The translations under genes and the position numbers were made by a program. Positions 39,230 to 51,400 of a stretch of 64,000 nt of DNA are shown one piece after another. The stretch's first letter is position 1. Every line of letters starts with the position of its first letter. Below the pieces are notes generated by a model, which searched no databases, was not told the origin of the DNA, and worked only from the letters and a program-made list of their open reading frames with translations. The stretch comes from Sitta carolinensis (Eukaryota; Chordata; Aves; Passeriformes; Sittidae): contig CM063284.1 in the NCBI GenBank assembly GCA_032173965.1, positions 137,615,625 to 137,679,624 on the forward strand. Reading direction: 5' to 3'.

Positions 39230-40290
39230 AAGGGATTTAATAAGTGGCCACTGCTTTCAGCAGCAAATGGCCACTTCTTCCAGCAGATCTGAAACCTAGA
39301 TATTTACTTGCCTGGCCACAGGAGCCCAGACCTGGGGCAGCTTGTGGCCAGGGGATGTGACTCAAGCCAATGCACTTTCTTGCTGCTTTGCCATTTGTAG
39401 ATTTAACCAGTTTCACAGGTGAGCAAGTGTCCCAGAGAAACACACAGACACACACAAGACACTGACAGGATGGACTACAGACTGCCACAGGCAAGACACT
39501 GCTTTGACAGCATCCCCTGAACATGAGCACCAGTGGCCAAACCCTCTCTTTGGCAGAGACAGGAGGTCATTCATGCAAGCACACATACAGAGTTACTTGA
39601 CATCATGGGCACATGTATATTCACGGGTCCCACATACCAGCATGATCTCTGCCTGCCTGGCATCCCCACCCAGATTCCAGGCCCTCTAACTGACCCCAGG
39701 GGTTCCCTCATCACTGGCTGGTCGAGCCTGATGCTTACTAGCAAACATGCGGTACCAGCATACTTGTCCAGCATGGACTCCCCATCCTCCTGATACCTCA
39801 CCCTAGATCCAGAACCTCCTTCCTGCTGGTTAGCCCAGATGGAAGTGTGCAGGTGAGTGACCCATGCACACCCAGTATGGAGAAGCTGAAGACAGCTGAC
39901 CTCACACTGCCTCAGCACGTGTCACACGGCTTCCTCCAAGCGCTGGCACTGAGTCCCTTACTTGCTTCGCTCAAGCAGGTTCCTCCTGAGAGCTGTTTTC
40001 TGGGACACACACCATTCCTACCCCAGTGAGTGGCAGTTGAAACCCCCATGCACTCCAGTAGCTGGCATGGAGACCCCAGTCTCTCCAGTAGATGATACCA
40101 GGCCAGGGTTACCTACACACCCAGCCTGGTTCCAGTAGCCAGCACTCAGCCCTTTAAACCCTCATACATGCAGGACAGAGAGAGATTGCTCTGAAAGTTA
40201 ACAAAGATTTAATAAGAAGATAGGACAGGTTATAGCAATCAGATGCAAGCCTCGCCCAGACAAGTGAACTAAATAGAGCCCTTTTCACAC
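39230..40290 (-). mobile_element. Probable ERV/LTR-related element with degenerate internal repeats
   Basis: This block of about 1.06 kb is far richer in G and C than its surroundings and interrupts or replaces the CR1 relic before it. Around 40020-40140 it contains imperfect repeats of a unit of about 35-45 bases built on CTCCAGTAGCTGGCATGGAG (variants CTCCAGTAGATGATACCAGG and TTCCAGTAGCCAGCACTCAG). Read on the minus strand, 40160-40225 gives TCTTATTAAATCTTTGTTAAC, an ATTAAA-type polyadenylation signal in the setting seen in avian LTRs. No gag, pol or env frame is recognisable. I could not assign a family. The open frames here have no domain. The boundaries are estimated from composition. 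Confidence 0.5.
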
Positions 40291-40299
40291 AGCTGTCAA

Positions 40300-41183
40300 A
40301 AAATGATGAAATGCAGAAGAATGACAGAAAATAATTCATTATTTGGAAAATTAGTTTGTGTTAATGCTTCAAAAGCCCATATTAAAGAGAAAGACTACTC
40401 CAAAGCCTGTGATTTTATTGCAGTACTTAAGAACCTCCATATGAATTCACAGGTGCTTATAATAAGGGCTCTATAATTTAGCAGATAAAAGCAGAACAAA
40501 AGCCAGTGACTGGAAGTTCAAAAATCAGAATTAAAAAGTCTTACTTTTAAGTGAGACAGAGTGATCAGGGGATCAAAGACAGTTTTCTAAAGCTTGATGT
40601 CTTTGAGAGCTAACTTTATTTCCAGAAGTTATTCTTTAGCCAAATCCGTGGTTGTGGTATAAAGAAAATAGTGTGAAATGCTATAAAAATTAACCAGATT
40701 AAGTCCAAAGAGCTATTTTTCTCTCTACTTCCTCTGGACTTATACAGGAATGGTGGTACCAGTACAACATATAGGTAAAATAGAAACACCATGACAACCT
40801 GGTATTGATTTCATAACGAATCAATTGTCTTCAATGCTACAGCTTTACTATGCACCTGACATTAGGAATGGCATAAAAGTCTGTAGTAGATACACATTTG
40901 TGAAGAGGAATTAGTGGAATGCTTTCCCACAAGTATTATATAACAAAGCTAGAATCCCAGTGCAAAAAGAATTTGTTAGATAACTTTCTGGGACTTCCAG
41001 ACAATTTGGCAGATATTCATACATTCAGATGAAATAAAGAAATTCCAGCAATTTGTTTTCTTCTTTTTATCCAAAATGTTGACTAGAAGTAAAAATTGAC
41101 CATATATATTGGTTTATATCTAGCATTGCTTTGTTAGAATTAATATGTTTCATCTAAATGTATCTATTGATGCAATTTAATAA
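40300..41183. other. AT-rich intronic sequence, no gene seen
   Basis: I recognise no exon or repeat family in this stretch. Confidence 0.55.
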
Positions 41184-41328
41184 TTTCCTTTTTCCTTTCC
41201 TTTCCTTTCTTTCCTTTCCTTTCCTTTCCTTTTCCTTTCCTTTCCTTTCCTTTCCTTTCCTTTCCTTTCCTTTCCTTTCTTTCCTTTCCTTTCCTTTCCT
41301 TTCCTTTCCTTTCCTTTCCCTCTTCCTC
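41184..41328 (+). repeat. 145-bp uninterrupted homopyrimidine tract, (TTTCC)n
   Basis: Every base from 41184 to 41328 is C or T, mostly perfect TTTCC pentamers with two or three TTTC slips. On the transcribed sense strand of CSMD3 it appears as (GGAAA)n, about 4.2 kb after the donor of the CUB exon. The basic lysine/glycine and serine/phenylalanine open frames here are artefacts of the repeat. Confidence 0.97.
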
Positions 41329-41329
41329 A

Positions 41330-44261
41330 ATTTAGTTCCAGTTTTAGTAAGGGGTTGTTGAAGCAATGTAATGACAGAGACCAGCCATACCCACAGCAGT
41401 TATGGCAAAATGTGAACAGCAAAATCAGTGTCCATCAGGTAGCGAGCTTGGTAATAAATTTACAGCTTAAATGTTGTGGCTTTTACAACCCCAACCTGGC
41501 AAACAATTTTTCAGTAGATTTCTTGTAGAAAGCACTCCAACATTAAACTATAATACATTAGTACTCCTTTAAATTTTATATTAAGCTAGCAGTAATGTTA
41601 TTAGCTTTATACAGCTAGAACTTCATGAACCTTACCTGAATCCAAGATTTAAACTATATACAGCCACATTTCTGAATTCTGATATGCAGGAGACCTAAAA
41701 ATTGATTATCCTATTTGTTCATATTCTCTAGCTTTATACCAACTGCAAAAATTTTTTTTAGCACCCACATCCTGGCATCTTTAAGTTCTACTAGTATTTC
41801 TTATCTATGTTTCAATAATTCTGTACACCAGCCACCAGTTTTTTCTTAATATTGCTGAAAAAAATGCATAAGTCCACAGAAGTCACTAGATGGAAATCCT
41901 ATTCTGTTAATAAACACCATCTGCTCCCTTTCTTGCTTCCCCACTTCCCATTATTCATAAAGCTGTGATCATTCTTGAAATTTTTAACATTGATCTCAAA
42001 ACCCTCTCAAAAACATTTCAGAATTGTTTAACTCCAAGCAGCACAGAACTCCAGTATAAACATTAAGACCATTTGATTACTTGTACAGTGTCTAATAATT
42101 CAATTTTATAACCCAGCTTTAAAATTATGTTCAGCAGTACAAACCAGATAAAGTTATATTTCACACCACAATTTTAAATATTTGCAACTCACCTCCTGGG
42201 CATTCAGAGTTTTCACTATAAGGGTAATCTATATATTAAATTTTTCTTTTCTTTGCCATGGCCAATAAAATAACACAAAAATGTCTATCATATTTAACTT
42301 GATTAAAGATTGCCATAAATTCTAGCAGTACATTTCTTAATGAAGTCAATGGTTTTAGCAATGCCAGCTACCTGTTTAATAGCTGTAAAATAACACAGTG
42401 AGAACAGAAGGAAGCACTGTTCAAAGCAGGACTAGGCCCACTGAATCCCCTTTACTGTGTAGCCAAGCTGCTATGCTGCTTTCTTTCTCAGCAGCTGTAT
42501 TTCCCCTCCTGTACTCTCAATGAATAAAGCTGCTTATGTATCTTAGGACAACAGGAAATGGAAAAGTGCATCGAACTCTTCTATTCCAAAACCAAATTAT
42601 CCCACCAGAAACAAAATAAAAGGGCACAGCTACACTGTACTTAGCCTAAATTGTCAATAGGGCATTAAATATAGCATTCCTTCTTTCTATTAATTATATA
42701 ATTTTATATCTTCTCATAAACATTTTTATTCTCATGAGATTAGAAAATTAATATGTTCCTATATGTTATGATCAAGAAAATCCACCATAGATTCATATTT
42801 CTCACAGATTCTGTCAGGTACTCTGGAAATGCTTGTCAACTTTCAGCTCAACTACAAATTTGTAAATGGGACAAGAAGTCAGAAAAATAGATATTTGGAG
42901 GCTTTGTTTTTTTTTTTTTTTTTTTAATAGTGAAAAGTAATGGATTCCATGTAACCATCTATCTATGTAATCTATTTCAAAACATTTCAAAACAAAGCAT
43001 TCTAAATTATCACTGATTATGAATGGTACATTCCTTCTTTTTCAAATTACAACTAGATCTAATCCCTGCAGATATATGTCACTACTTCTCACCCTATCCT
43101 CTCATGCCACCTCTATCATTTTGCTTTATTGCAATTACAGGTTGCTAATAATTTCTATCTTAAATTTCAAATTACATATACATAATGAAGCTTTAAATTA
43201 TGAGGCCTGATATTTAAAGGTACTAAGTATGCAGACGTTTCATCAAGACGCTAAGAAGGAGCTACTGGGCAATCAAAATTTTTGAAAACTGGATACCAGG
43301 CAGAACCAGATCTTAAAATGTTGATTGCAGGGTTATACATGTTCACGAAGAGTACAAGAACAGAAATGGAAATTGCCCTGATATGATTATCATTTAAATG
43401 CCCCTATTCTCTCACATCAAGGAAAGAAGCATTAAATGAATGTAATATAATGTAATGAGTTTTCATTTCTTTGCCACCTGGGTATAAAGAGGATAGCTTC
43501 ACATGAAGTCAGAAAAAAGCAGGAATTAAAAGAAAAATTCTGACTGAATGAAGTTGCCTTGATTCAGGTCTTAAAACAGCAGATCTGGATGTGGTAAGGG
43601 AGAGATACTCCATTGAATTAAAAACTCTGGTAATTCAGTCTAACTTTTTTGAAAATTCCTAATTTCACAAAATAAAACATCAGTTTAAAAAAAAAAAAAA
43701 AAGATGAGTATCAATTTCAAGTTAACAAGTTTATGTTTTGTTCTAAAATGCTGATTTCTGTGGTTGAAGGTATAATTTCCCCAGACTTTATACTGACCTA
43801 GGAGCTAAAATTCTCTTAACCAACATGTTAACCAACATTTTCCCCTAGAAAGGAACTATGTGAGGAGTCAGTCATATATGCAAGCTGAAGTCTATAGCTG
43901 ATCTTCCATTTCAGTTTTAATTATTCTCTGTCATAACTGAGATGCTTAATATGTTGTCTATTAGCATTAGCAGCACAAAATCTTTCAGTAAACTGTTTAT
44001 AAGGAGGACAGATGATACCATAAATAAGAAATTCAATTCATGCATGCGAAGCACATATAATATTTTGCATAGTTAAAAATCCATAGGAATTGAATGGGGC
44101 ATTTTAATATAACACTTTTGATAATGCTGCTGCTGAACAGTTACCAAATGCTTGCAAAATTAACAGACTGCAGAGCAGCTATAATCTAGACAAAACCAAT
44201 TACACATAGCCTGAATTTCTCTTTTCTAAATTACCTCTTTTTTATGTGTAACACCCCCTCC

Positions 44262-44262
<1 letters not shown>
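41330..44262. other. AT-rich intronic sequence, no gene seen
   Basis: A T run of about 19 lies near 42908-42926 and an A run near 43687-43702. No exon or mobile element is recognised. Confidence 0.55.

Positions 44263-44303
<41 letters not shown>
44263..44303 (+). repeat. Poly(A) run, 41 bases
   Basis: Forty-one consecutive A follow ACACCCCCTCCC. No retroposed body is identifiable upstream. The exact length is likely to vary between individuals and be uncertain in assembly. Confidence 0.95.
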
Positions 44304-44304
<1 letters not shown>

Positions 44305-45572
44305 CGTGCAATCATTTCAGCTATTGTCTCTAATCACTCAAGGAACAAGAAGGGCCTAAAAATTATTTTATGTTTTTCATTTCATGTCTTTATATACAGG
44401 AGGGAATTTCTATATGAAGTAGAATTCTAATGCACATACCTGAAGGTAAACTATATCAATGGCTTAAGACATTTTACCACAGAGTGATCCTGGACTGTAT
44501 TTCCACAGCATTACATTACTAATTTTTGGATAGTTTCCTAGCTATCAAAGTGTTACTACTCAGCTAGTTACTTTCTGAGAGATTGTTTCTGTTGCAGATG
44601 CAACCAAGCAGGGTACAATAATGGCCTAAGAACTTCTCCAGGTAGTTTGCTATAGCTCTGGCTTTGCTGACAGAGACACTTAATGTAAACAGTAAAATCA
44701 GGTCTCTTAACACCAAATGTCTTTTAAAAAGAGGGGGGGAAAAAACAAAAATGAAAAAGAAAAAAATACACAAAACAAAACAAAACAAAACACACAACAC
44801 TATAGCAAATAAAAAGAGTAAAACAGCAGTTTCTGTTTATATCTTATAAAAACTTGTTAGCACTCATAGTCCCTGGCACCAAGAAATGGGTTTAAAAAAT
44901 GAATGTATGATATAAACCAACTCTTCAAACAATACTATACTGAACTTGATCATAAACAAGATCTTTCCTGGAACATACATAGAAAATACATAAATACATA
45001 CATACATATATATGTATATTTAAAAGTAATACTATGAACTTCTGGACTTCGGGGATATATGTTCCAGCTCATTAGTGTCAGTGTCTGTGTGTAAACTATA
45101 GACATTGTGGAAACTGCAATAGAGAAATAGCTTTATGTCAGTTCAGAGAACTGAGTCAGCATTTCTCCTGTGTAAACATATAAAAAGGAATCCATCCGTA
45201 AAACTTGCAGATGCTACTACCCAGCAAAATTCAAGACTAAATAGTAATGTCTTGATATTAATTTGAATAAGAATGTGTCAGAAGGACCAGAACAATAACA
45301 ACTAAGTTTTTCAGAATTAAAAGAACTTGCCATTATTAGAGAACATTAAATATTCTTGTCTGGATGGGACTATAGATTGTAGAGTTTTAATATTTTTGGT
45401 TTAAGATATGACTCTATGCATCTGTGAATGATTACATGAAAAGCAAATATTGTAACTTGGATAAGGTTATATATATGTATTTTTGCATATTTCTGTGGGA
45501 TGTTTAGGTTTTTTTAATGTACGGAGATCAGAGGAGAAAAAACCCCAGAATATTTTGCTGAGAGTGTCTTAC
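44304..45572. other. AT-rich intronic sequence just downstream of the CUB exon
   Basis: It holds a short AAAAC-type run near 44755-44795 and ATACAT/ATATAT repeats near 44985-45022. No further exon is visible. Confidence 0.55.
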
Positions 45573-45685
45573 CTTCATAGTAAACTTTAAACCCATGAGC
45601 ACTAACTGCAAAGTCACTTGTCAAGCGCAGTGAAAATACAGATTTTGTACTTGTCACAGGTGGAGGAAGATGAAATCCTGTTAAC
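45573..45685 (-). CDS. CSMD3: CSMD3 internal exon: C-terminal part of first CUB domain
   Basis: CSMD3 is a giant single-pass membrane protein of alternating CUB and Sushi domains, expressed mainly in brain and linked to dendrite development. This 113-bp exon reads one base (G, completing a codon) and then 37 codons, from LTGFHLPPPV through LRLTSDFAVSAHGFKVYY to E, and ends with one base. The last part is the usual end of a CUB domain (hydrophobic strand, S-D, then GF..Y). The acceptor is a pyrimidine-rich stretch ending TTTCTTAG; the donor is GAAG followed by GTAAGACA. The exon enters in phase 2 and leaves in phase 1. Its last codon joins exactly to the exon at 2378-2572 to give E-E-L-Q-S-S-S-C-G. 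From memory of the family, residues match CSMD3 better than CSMD1 or CSMD2 (which carry different residues after GF-L-P), and the position corresponds to the first CUB domain. The paralogue assignment is from recall, not alignment. Confidence 0.95.
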
Positions 45686-46719
45686 CTAAGAAACAAAAAA
45701 GCACAATTCATGGTTAATTGTTTGGAAAATAAAACTGTGTGCGACAGATGGCTGTTCCCAATAATATTTAATCGTGGAAAGGACAACTGTCTTAAAATTA
45801 TGTAGCTTGCATTACTTGAAAAAAATATTTTATATTGTAAATGAGGAACTAATAGAAAATTTGACTGTCTTTGATGGACACTATATTTAGTATAGATGAT
45901 AGTAAGACATAGAAACAGGACTTAAAAACAGTTCAGATTATCAGTGGCTGAAAAAATAAAACAACCAAAGAAATCACAATACACCAGACAATTTAGACTC
46001 ATTAGTGTCTAAAATATATTTATTTTATATATATAAAATATAACATATATACATATATATAGGTTCAAAAATATATTGTACTATGTACCTTACACAGGTT
46101 TTTGCTAAAACTTGTAGTAACTGATTTTTTCCACAGTAATATAATGAAAGAAAAGGAGCATGATTTACTTTAATGAGGGAATTTAATATTATTTAAACCT
46201 CACTTTAGCCTCAGAGAAGAAATTTCTGATTTCAACTCCAAGAGCAGCATCATTCTGAAATAATAAATCCATACAAAAACCTCTCTTGGAAGGAATTGAA
46301 GGGTATTTAAGGTTTGTGGTTTTGTTGCTTGTATGTTTGGTTTTGCTTTGTTCTATTGCAACCACTATGTTGGAAACCCAAATGAAAGTAATGTTTCTGT
46401 GTACTCAGCACTGCTGATAAGCTCTGCTGATACTCACTTCTACATATTCATTTAATGTACATATGACAATGCTTATCTTTCTCAGTTTTAGAATAACCTC
46501 ATCAGGGTTCATATCAGACCAACAAAGCCCATAATATTTAACTGTGAAAAAAGTGTAAAGAACAGGTTGAAGAATTTAGCTGTGTAATCTAGACACACAC
46601 CAGTGAAATCTAGCCATGTGTGAGCAGATAGGATGACATATTTTATAATGATTCAGATTAGAATTATTTTTGTGTGTTTGTAGATAAGCTCTTTTTTCAC
46701 ATTTTACTTTGAATTTAGA

Positions 46720-46830
46720 ACAACAGAAATATTTAGGTCAAAAGGGACCTGTAGAGGCCACATGGTCCAACTTACTGTTCAAAGTGGGCTAAAAGTCATA
46801 ATTAGTCTAGGTTGCTCAAGATTTACATTT
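46720..46830 (-). mobile_element. CR1 LINE 3' end fragment
   Basis: The stretch AGGTCAAAAGGGACCTGTAGAGG, then CATGGTCCAACTTACTGTTCAAAGTGGG and AGGTTGCTCAAG matches the antisense CR1 3' terminus (usual form: gggacctctggaggtcatctagtccaac...ctgctcaaagcaggg...aggttgctcag). It covers only about 110 bases and the terminal repeat is degraded. Confidence 0.75.
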
Positions 46831-46903
46831 TCTCTTTTCATTGTTAGAACAAATTAACTGTGATTTTTTGTTTGCTAGGTGGTTTTTGTGTTTGTTTTAA
46901 TGT

Positions 46904-46940
46904 TTTGGTTTGGTTTGGTTGGGTTTGGTTTGGTTTTGTT
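46904..46940 (+). repeat. (GGTTT)n short repeat
   Basis: About seven GGTTT/GGTTTT units with one GGTTGGG slip. It is a simple pentanucleotide microsatellite. Confidence 0.85.
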
Positions 46941-46944
46941 TTTT

Positions 46945-48034
46945 TAATGCAGCTATATATTCAGCTACATAGTCTGGTCTTTACCACACTTTAAGAAACA
47001 CATAAACTCTGATAATTTTACTGGAAGAGGTGACATATATTTTTAACTTTTCTTGATGTAGGAATGAACACCGCTGGTGTTTACCGATGTTTTCTTACAT
47101 TTACTGCTGCATATTCTGAAATTCAGTCTCGGTCTTCTGAAATCACAAATTAACTGATGTTATGTCCTGCCATCATCATCATTTTTAGCTTCATTAAAGG
47201 GAAGGATATAGAATGATGAGAAGCCCAGAATTCAAAAGGTCAGGAAATGATCTGCTAAAAAAATACTGTAATTGCAATATTAATATTTATTTAATGTTTT
47301 ACTTATTTTTAGCTTTAAGATACATTTAGATGAGTTCTATATCATGTACCAGTAGTTTACCATGAAGCTTATTTGCTGTGGGAATCAAAATAAGTTATAT
47401 ATTTTTCTTTGATCTCTACGTACTTGGTGTCCTTAACAGATACTATAAATAAATGGGTACTATATAGATGTTTTTTCATAAGCAATCTTTGGAAAACAAA
47501 ACAAAATTAAAAAAAAAAATAAAGTAAAACCTTCTTAATACAACAATTTATGCCATTGGTTACAGTCATGAAAGATATGATAGCCAAATGACAATAGTAC
47601 TCACATCACATAACCAGAAGAATAAAAAACAAGAACAAAAGAAGTAAAGGCCCTTAAAGAGGTATATATTCACATACTTATATGTAGCAAGTCCTCAGAG
47701 GGTGTATTTTACAAAGTTGTTCCTTGTTTTGTCTTTGGTATCTTAATGAATAATATCATTAAAACAAGAGTAAAGAACTTATGTTAATATGAAAAGATGG
47801 ATAAATATGAACGGAATATTTATGATTTAGGAAATGCATTTTTTATTTGATTAGAAGGACATTTTTTTTTTCTATTAATAGGAAAAAAAGGTAATAAAAT
47901 GCTTACATCTCCCAAACAGGCACACACATAACTTTTTAATGAGTCAGTGTTCTGGGCTGATGCTGAATCATATCACCATTCGTCTGTTTATTCAGAAATT
48001 AGTTTTAAAACTTAAACCTTTTAAAACTGGATCT
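46945..48034. other. AT-rich intronic sequence, no gene seen
   Basis: I recognise no exon or repeat family. A short (CAT)n run lies near 47171-47183. Confidence 0.55.
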
Positions 48035-48440
48035 GAGAGTGAAGTGAGGAGAAGGAGAAGCAGTGGAATGTCTGAGGTGGTTGTTTTCAAGATAAGCATT
48101 TTCAGCTTGCCCTCACTCACAGCCTGTGTTGTCTGCAGTGCAGACAGTGGAGAGAGCTCTCCTTTGCTTTCTGTTAGTTTTTGGCTAGCTGAAGCAGAGC
48201 AGTTCCCCGGACTGTGATTTTTTTTCCTTGGAACTGTTCGAACCTGCTCTGGACTAAACGCAGAAGGGCACCGGGAGCTCAGCCCTGTGTCCCCAGGCCT
48301 GTCCTGATCCCGGCATTTCCCAGAGCCAGGGCCTGACACGGGCTGAGGGAGCCGAGCTGCATCCCCGGCACAGCCTGGCTGCACCGGCATCTCTGCGGAG
48401 CGGGCACAGCTCCTGTTGGTCAGTATTGCTCATCTGTTGT
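48035..48440 (+). mobile_element. GC-rich island, probable avian LTR/ERV fragment
   Basis: An abrupt island of G+C-rich sequence lies in an AT-rich intron, especially 48200-48410 (CACCGGGAGCTCAGCCCTG, CCAGGCCTGTCCTGATCCC, GGGCCTGACACGGGCTGAG). The left part, with TTGGCTAGCTGAAGCAGAG then CTTGGAACTGTTCGAACCTG, has the look of a multi-copy avian LTR I recall only vaguely. No target duplication or TG...CA ends could be fixed. Alternatives are a CpG-containing regulatory element or an unannotated first exon. The minus-strand open frame of 132 codons over it has no domain and ends without support. Confidence 0.45.
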
Positions 48441-48449
48441 GCTGGAGAG

Positions 48450-51400
48450 TGCTTCGCCTGTTAAACAAACAATTCTTTTCACTTTTCTCCAGGGAAATCT
48501 TTTCCCAAACCGGTTGGAGGAGGGGAGGTTTAAAATTGCTTTCTAGAAGAGCCCCATTCAGAGGTTTCTTCCCAAATTTACCCTAAACGAGGACAGTCAA
48601 TATCAGTACATTTTTTCCAATACTTGGTCATCAGCCAATAAATAAATTAATTCATTGGTAAGGATCAACACTTTAAAATAAGCTGCCCTAATGTAAAACC
48701 AAACCAATAATTTAAATAAAACTTTAACCTGTGTCTCACAGTAGGTTTAGCAGGTATTTATTTATGTACTCAAATATTTAAAAGAATTCTGGCTATAAAC
48801 ATATATCCAGCAGAAAAAAAGTATACAGTTATCCCAAAATATTTAATTTTATGAGTGGTACATAGACACAGCTTAGATGGGTAGTGGATTTTTCAAATGA
48901 ACACACATGCTACTAGCATGGTAAACGTTACAGCTCCTGATGCAAAACAGATCATTGTAAGAGCTGCTGGATACCATTTAGCTTTCAGCAGTGGGCCTTT
49001 TAGAACTATCATTATGTTGCATTTAGTCAAAAAGGATAAGCTTGTTTCTTTAATTTGGTTGCTACACTTAAATTGATATGAAGAAATTCGGAGGTAATAT
49101 TTTTGGTTTAGGGGATGTAAAATTAATCAAAAATTTAATAGATAAAAATTCAACATGAAAATATCACTCAGTAAAGTACTATAGATTTTTAGAAAAAAAC
49201 TAATGTAATTCATTCTGACTATTAAAATAACCTAGTACTTGAGTATTATTCATCAAGTACAAAAGCATATTGACCTCAGAGCTTAAGTCTTATTTATATA
49301 TTAAACTCTACCAACTGTCCTAAGTGTTAGCTAAAATACTTTTCATTGCCATTTAAAATGAAACATAGCAAGCACATCATAACTGCAGGAGAGAGATAGC
49401 AGGTAAGCAGCAAAATACCTGTTGGATGATGTATGTGCATAGATCTGACTGTCATTCAGATAATTCTAAATGTCCAGCTAAATGTCAGACAACTAAATGT
49501 CTAACTGAGTACTCTGGTAAAAGTGAAACTTTAGGTGGAAAAATTATGCAAAATAAGCAGTCATCTCGTTAAGCAGATATCATATGCATATTAAACACAT
49601 TTAAAATTTAAATTTCCTCTAGTAGCTGAGTTTTTTTTATCTACAGCAATTTTCCATCTTACATTCCATTTGCATATCTCATTCCATTTGTATCAACTTT
49701 TTTAAAATTTAAAATACCTAATGGAGTTATTTAGGTGACTCTCTATTGCTGCTTTAGATACTGTGAGATATTCAAAACACCAGCACAGAGTTGCTAGGTA
49801 TGACATTGTACCACCACGAGATCCATGTGCTTCTGGAGAGATGGAGACCAGGAAGGATGTGCCTCCATCTTTTGTGAGGATCGTCAATCATTCCTTTATA
49901 GTCTACCACTTTGGCAGGAAAAAAAATGAAAAAACGTATATGAAAAATGTGCTTTCTCCATTTTTTTTTTTTTTTTTTGGTGGGATTATCTGTTCCTTTT
50001 CTTCTATCCCTTTTTGATTTTGGAAGTGTTCTGTGACCTCATTAAGACGTCTCACAAGTGGGCTTAGGTAGCCATGGGAAACCATGGGAAGTAAAAGACA
50101 ATGTCTACAAAGGTTTAAGAAAATATATTTATTTCTATTTCAACTCTTTAACATACAATTTTTAAATTGTGACATTCTACCAGAGTATTCGATTTTGAAT
50201 ATGCAGTTTAGCTACAGAGTGTTATCAAACACAGAACAGTGATACAAATTTGTAAACAAATACACTGCATATGAATGAATATATTTGCTTTTTTCTACCT
50301 GGTGCATCTAAAAAAGCTTGCCAGGCACCTAACACCCACAGGAAATGGACACATTATATATGTAGTGCAAGACTACAGATGTTTCTGGGAGAGTAGGAAA
50401 AGGTTAAGAGGTATTTTTATTTATTCAACTTTTCTATGTCAGAAAGAACAGATGCTCATCCTGAAAATTTATTTTATATAGAAATTCTAAAACTCCAGTA
50501 GTAAATACAGTGAAATTAAAGATATTTTTGGAGACACAATAGGCATCCAGAATGTATATATTACTTGCATGCAAAATTATAATGCTGTTTAGTTTCAGTA
50601 ACATGGATCTGGAAATGTTTTTGTAACCATCTCAGGGTACAGGAATGGAGAACAGAAACATACCCATTGCCTTGGAACCAGAGAAAAGGACATATAAGAC
50701 ATGTATTAACTTACTCCATGTAGACCCAAGACTGAAGAGAAGAAAATCATCATACTCTTTGACAAAGACTTAATCATGCTGGTTGTTTGCTATAACTACC
50801 CCATGGTGCCATCTTTATCCTCCCAAAGAAAACCAACATGGCTAAGGATCCAAATGGACATCAAAAGCACCACAGAATACCAGAGGAAAGAGGCAGATTC
50901 TAGAAGAATTCTGTACAATGTTAGCTGCATATTTTTAAGTAATTAGTTGCTTTGAGTATGAGTGTTAGTAATATTGTAGGCAGATTAGTAACAATAGCTG
51001 TATTCACTCCTGTATTTTTATTTGTTAAGGCTTGGTGAAATAAGACAGATTTTGTTTGAGTAGTCAGATGTCTCTAAGTACTTAGGATGGAAGTGCATAA
51101 AATTTCTTGATGTACAAATCAAGAGTAAAGGATGTCTTTTTCCAGGTGAGAGAGTAGTTTTGAAGGAATCTGTTTCTTATGTGTCTTATGACATCTTTAT
51201 TTATTTATTTTATTTATTTTTTCAGTAATGGAAAAAATCAAATGGAGTCTGAAGCAAAACACTGTCTTATGTACACAGGAATTTCAAAATATTCTGACAC
51301 ATTAATTAAAATATGATAAATAAATTCTAAGCAGTAGTGATAATGTTTGAACCTATAAGAAAATTTGTACTATTGTTTTTTGGCCTTGTAAATGATTAAA

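Larger units (their letters stand above)
2573..45572 (-). other. CSMD3: CSMD3 intron, 43,000 bp, phase 1
   Basis: The intron between the CUB exon and the Sushi exon is delimited directly by a GTAAGACA donor at its high-coordinate end and a TTTTTCAG acceptor at its low-coordinate end. It starts after the first base of a codon. It is filled with AT-rich sequence, CR1 relics, one SINE, one GC-rich element and several simple repeats, listed separately. I see no additional exon with plausible splice sites and a CUB or Sushi signature inside it. Confidence 0.93.

Noticed and set aside
41154..41366. Open frames of about 70 codons on both strands over the TTTCC repeat
   Set aside because: Repeat artefacts: the peptides are pure periodic Lys-Gly-Glu-Arg or Phe-Pro-Leu-Ser.
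47992..48390. Minus-strand open frame of 132 codons, possible alternative CSMD3 first exon
   Set aside because: No signal peptide or CSMD similarity. The long frame is explained by high G+C content, which lowers stop frequency; kept only as a GC-rich island.
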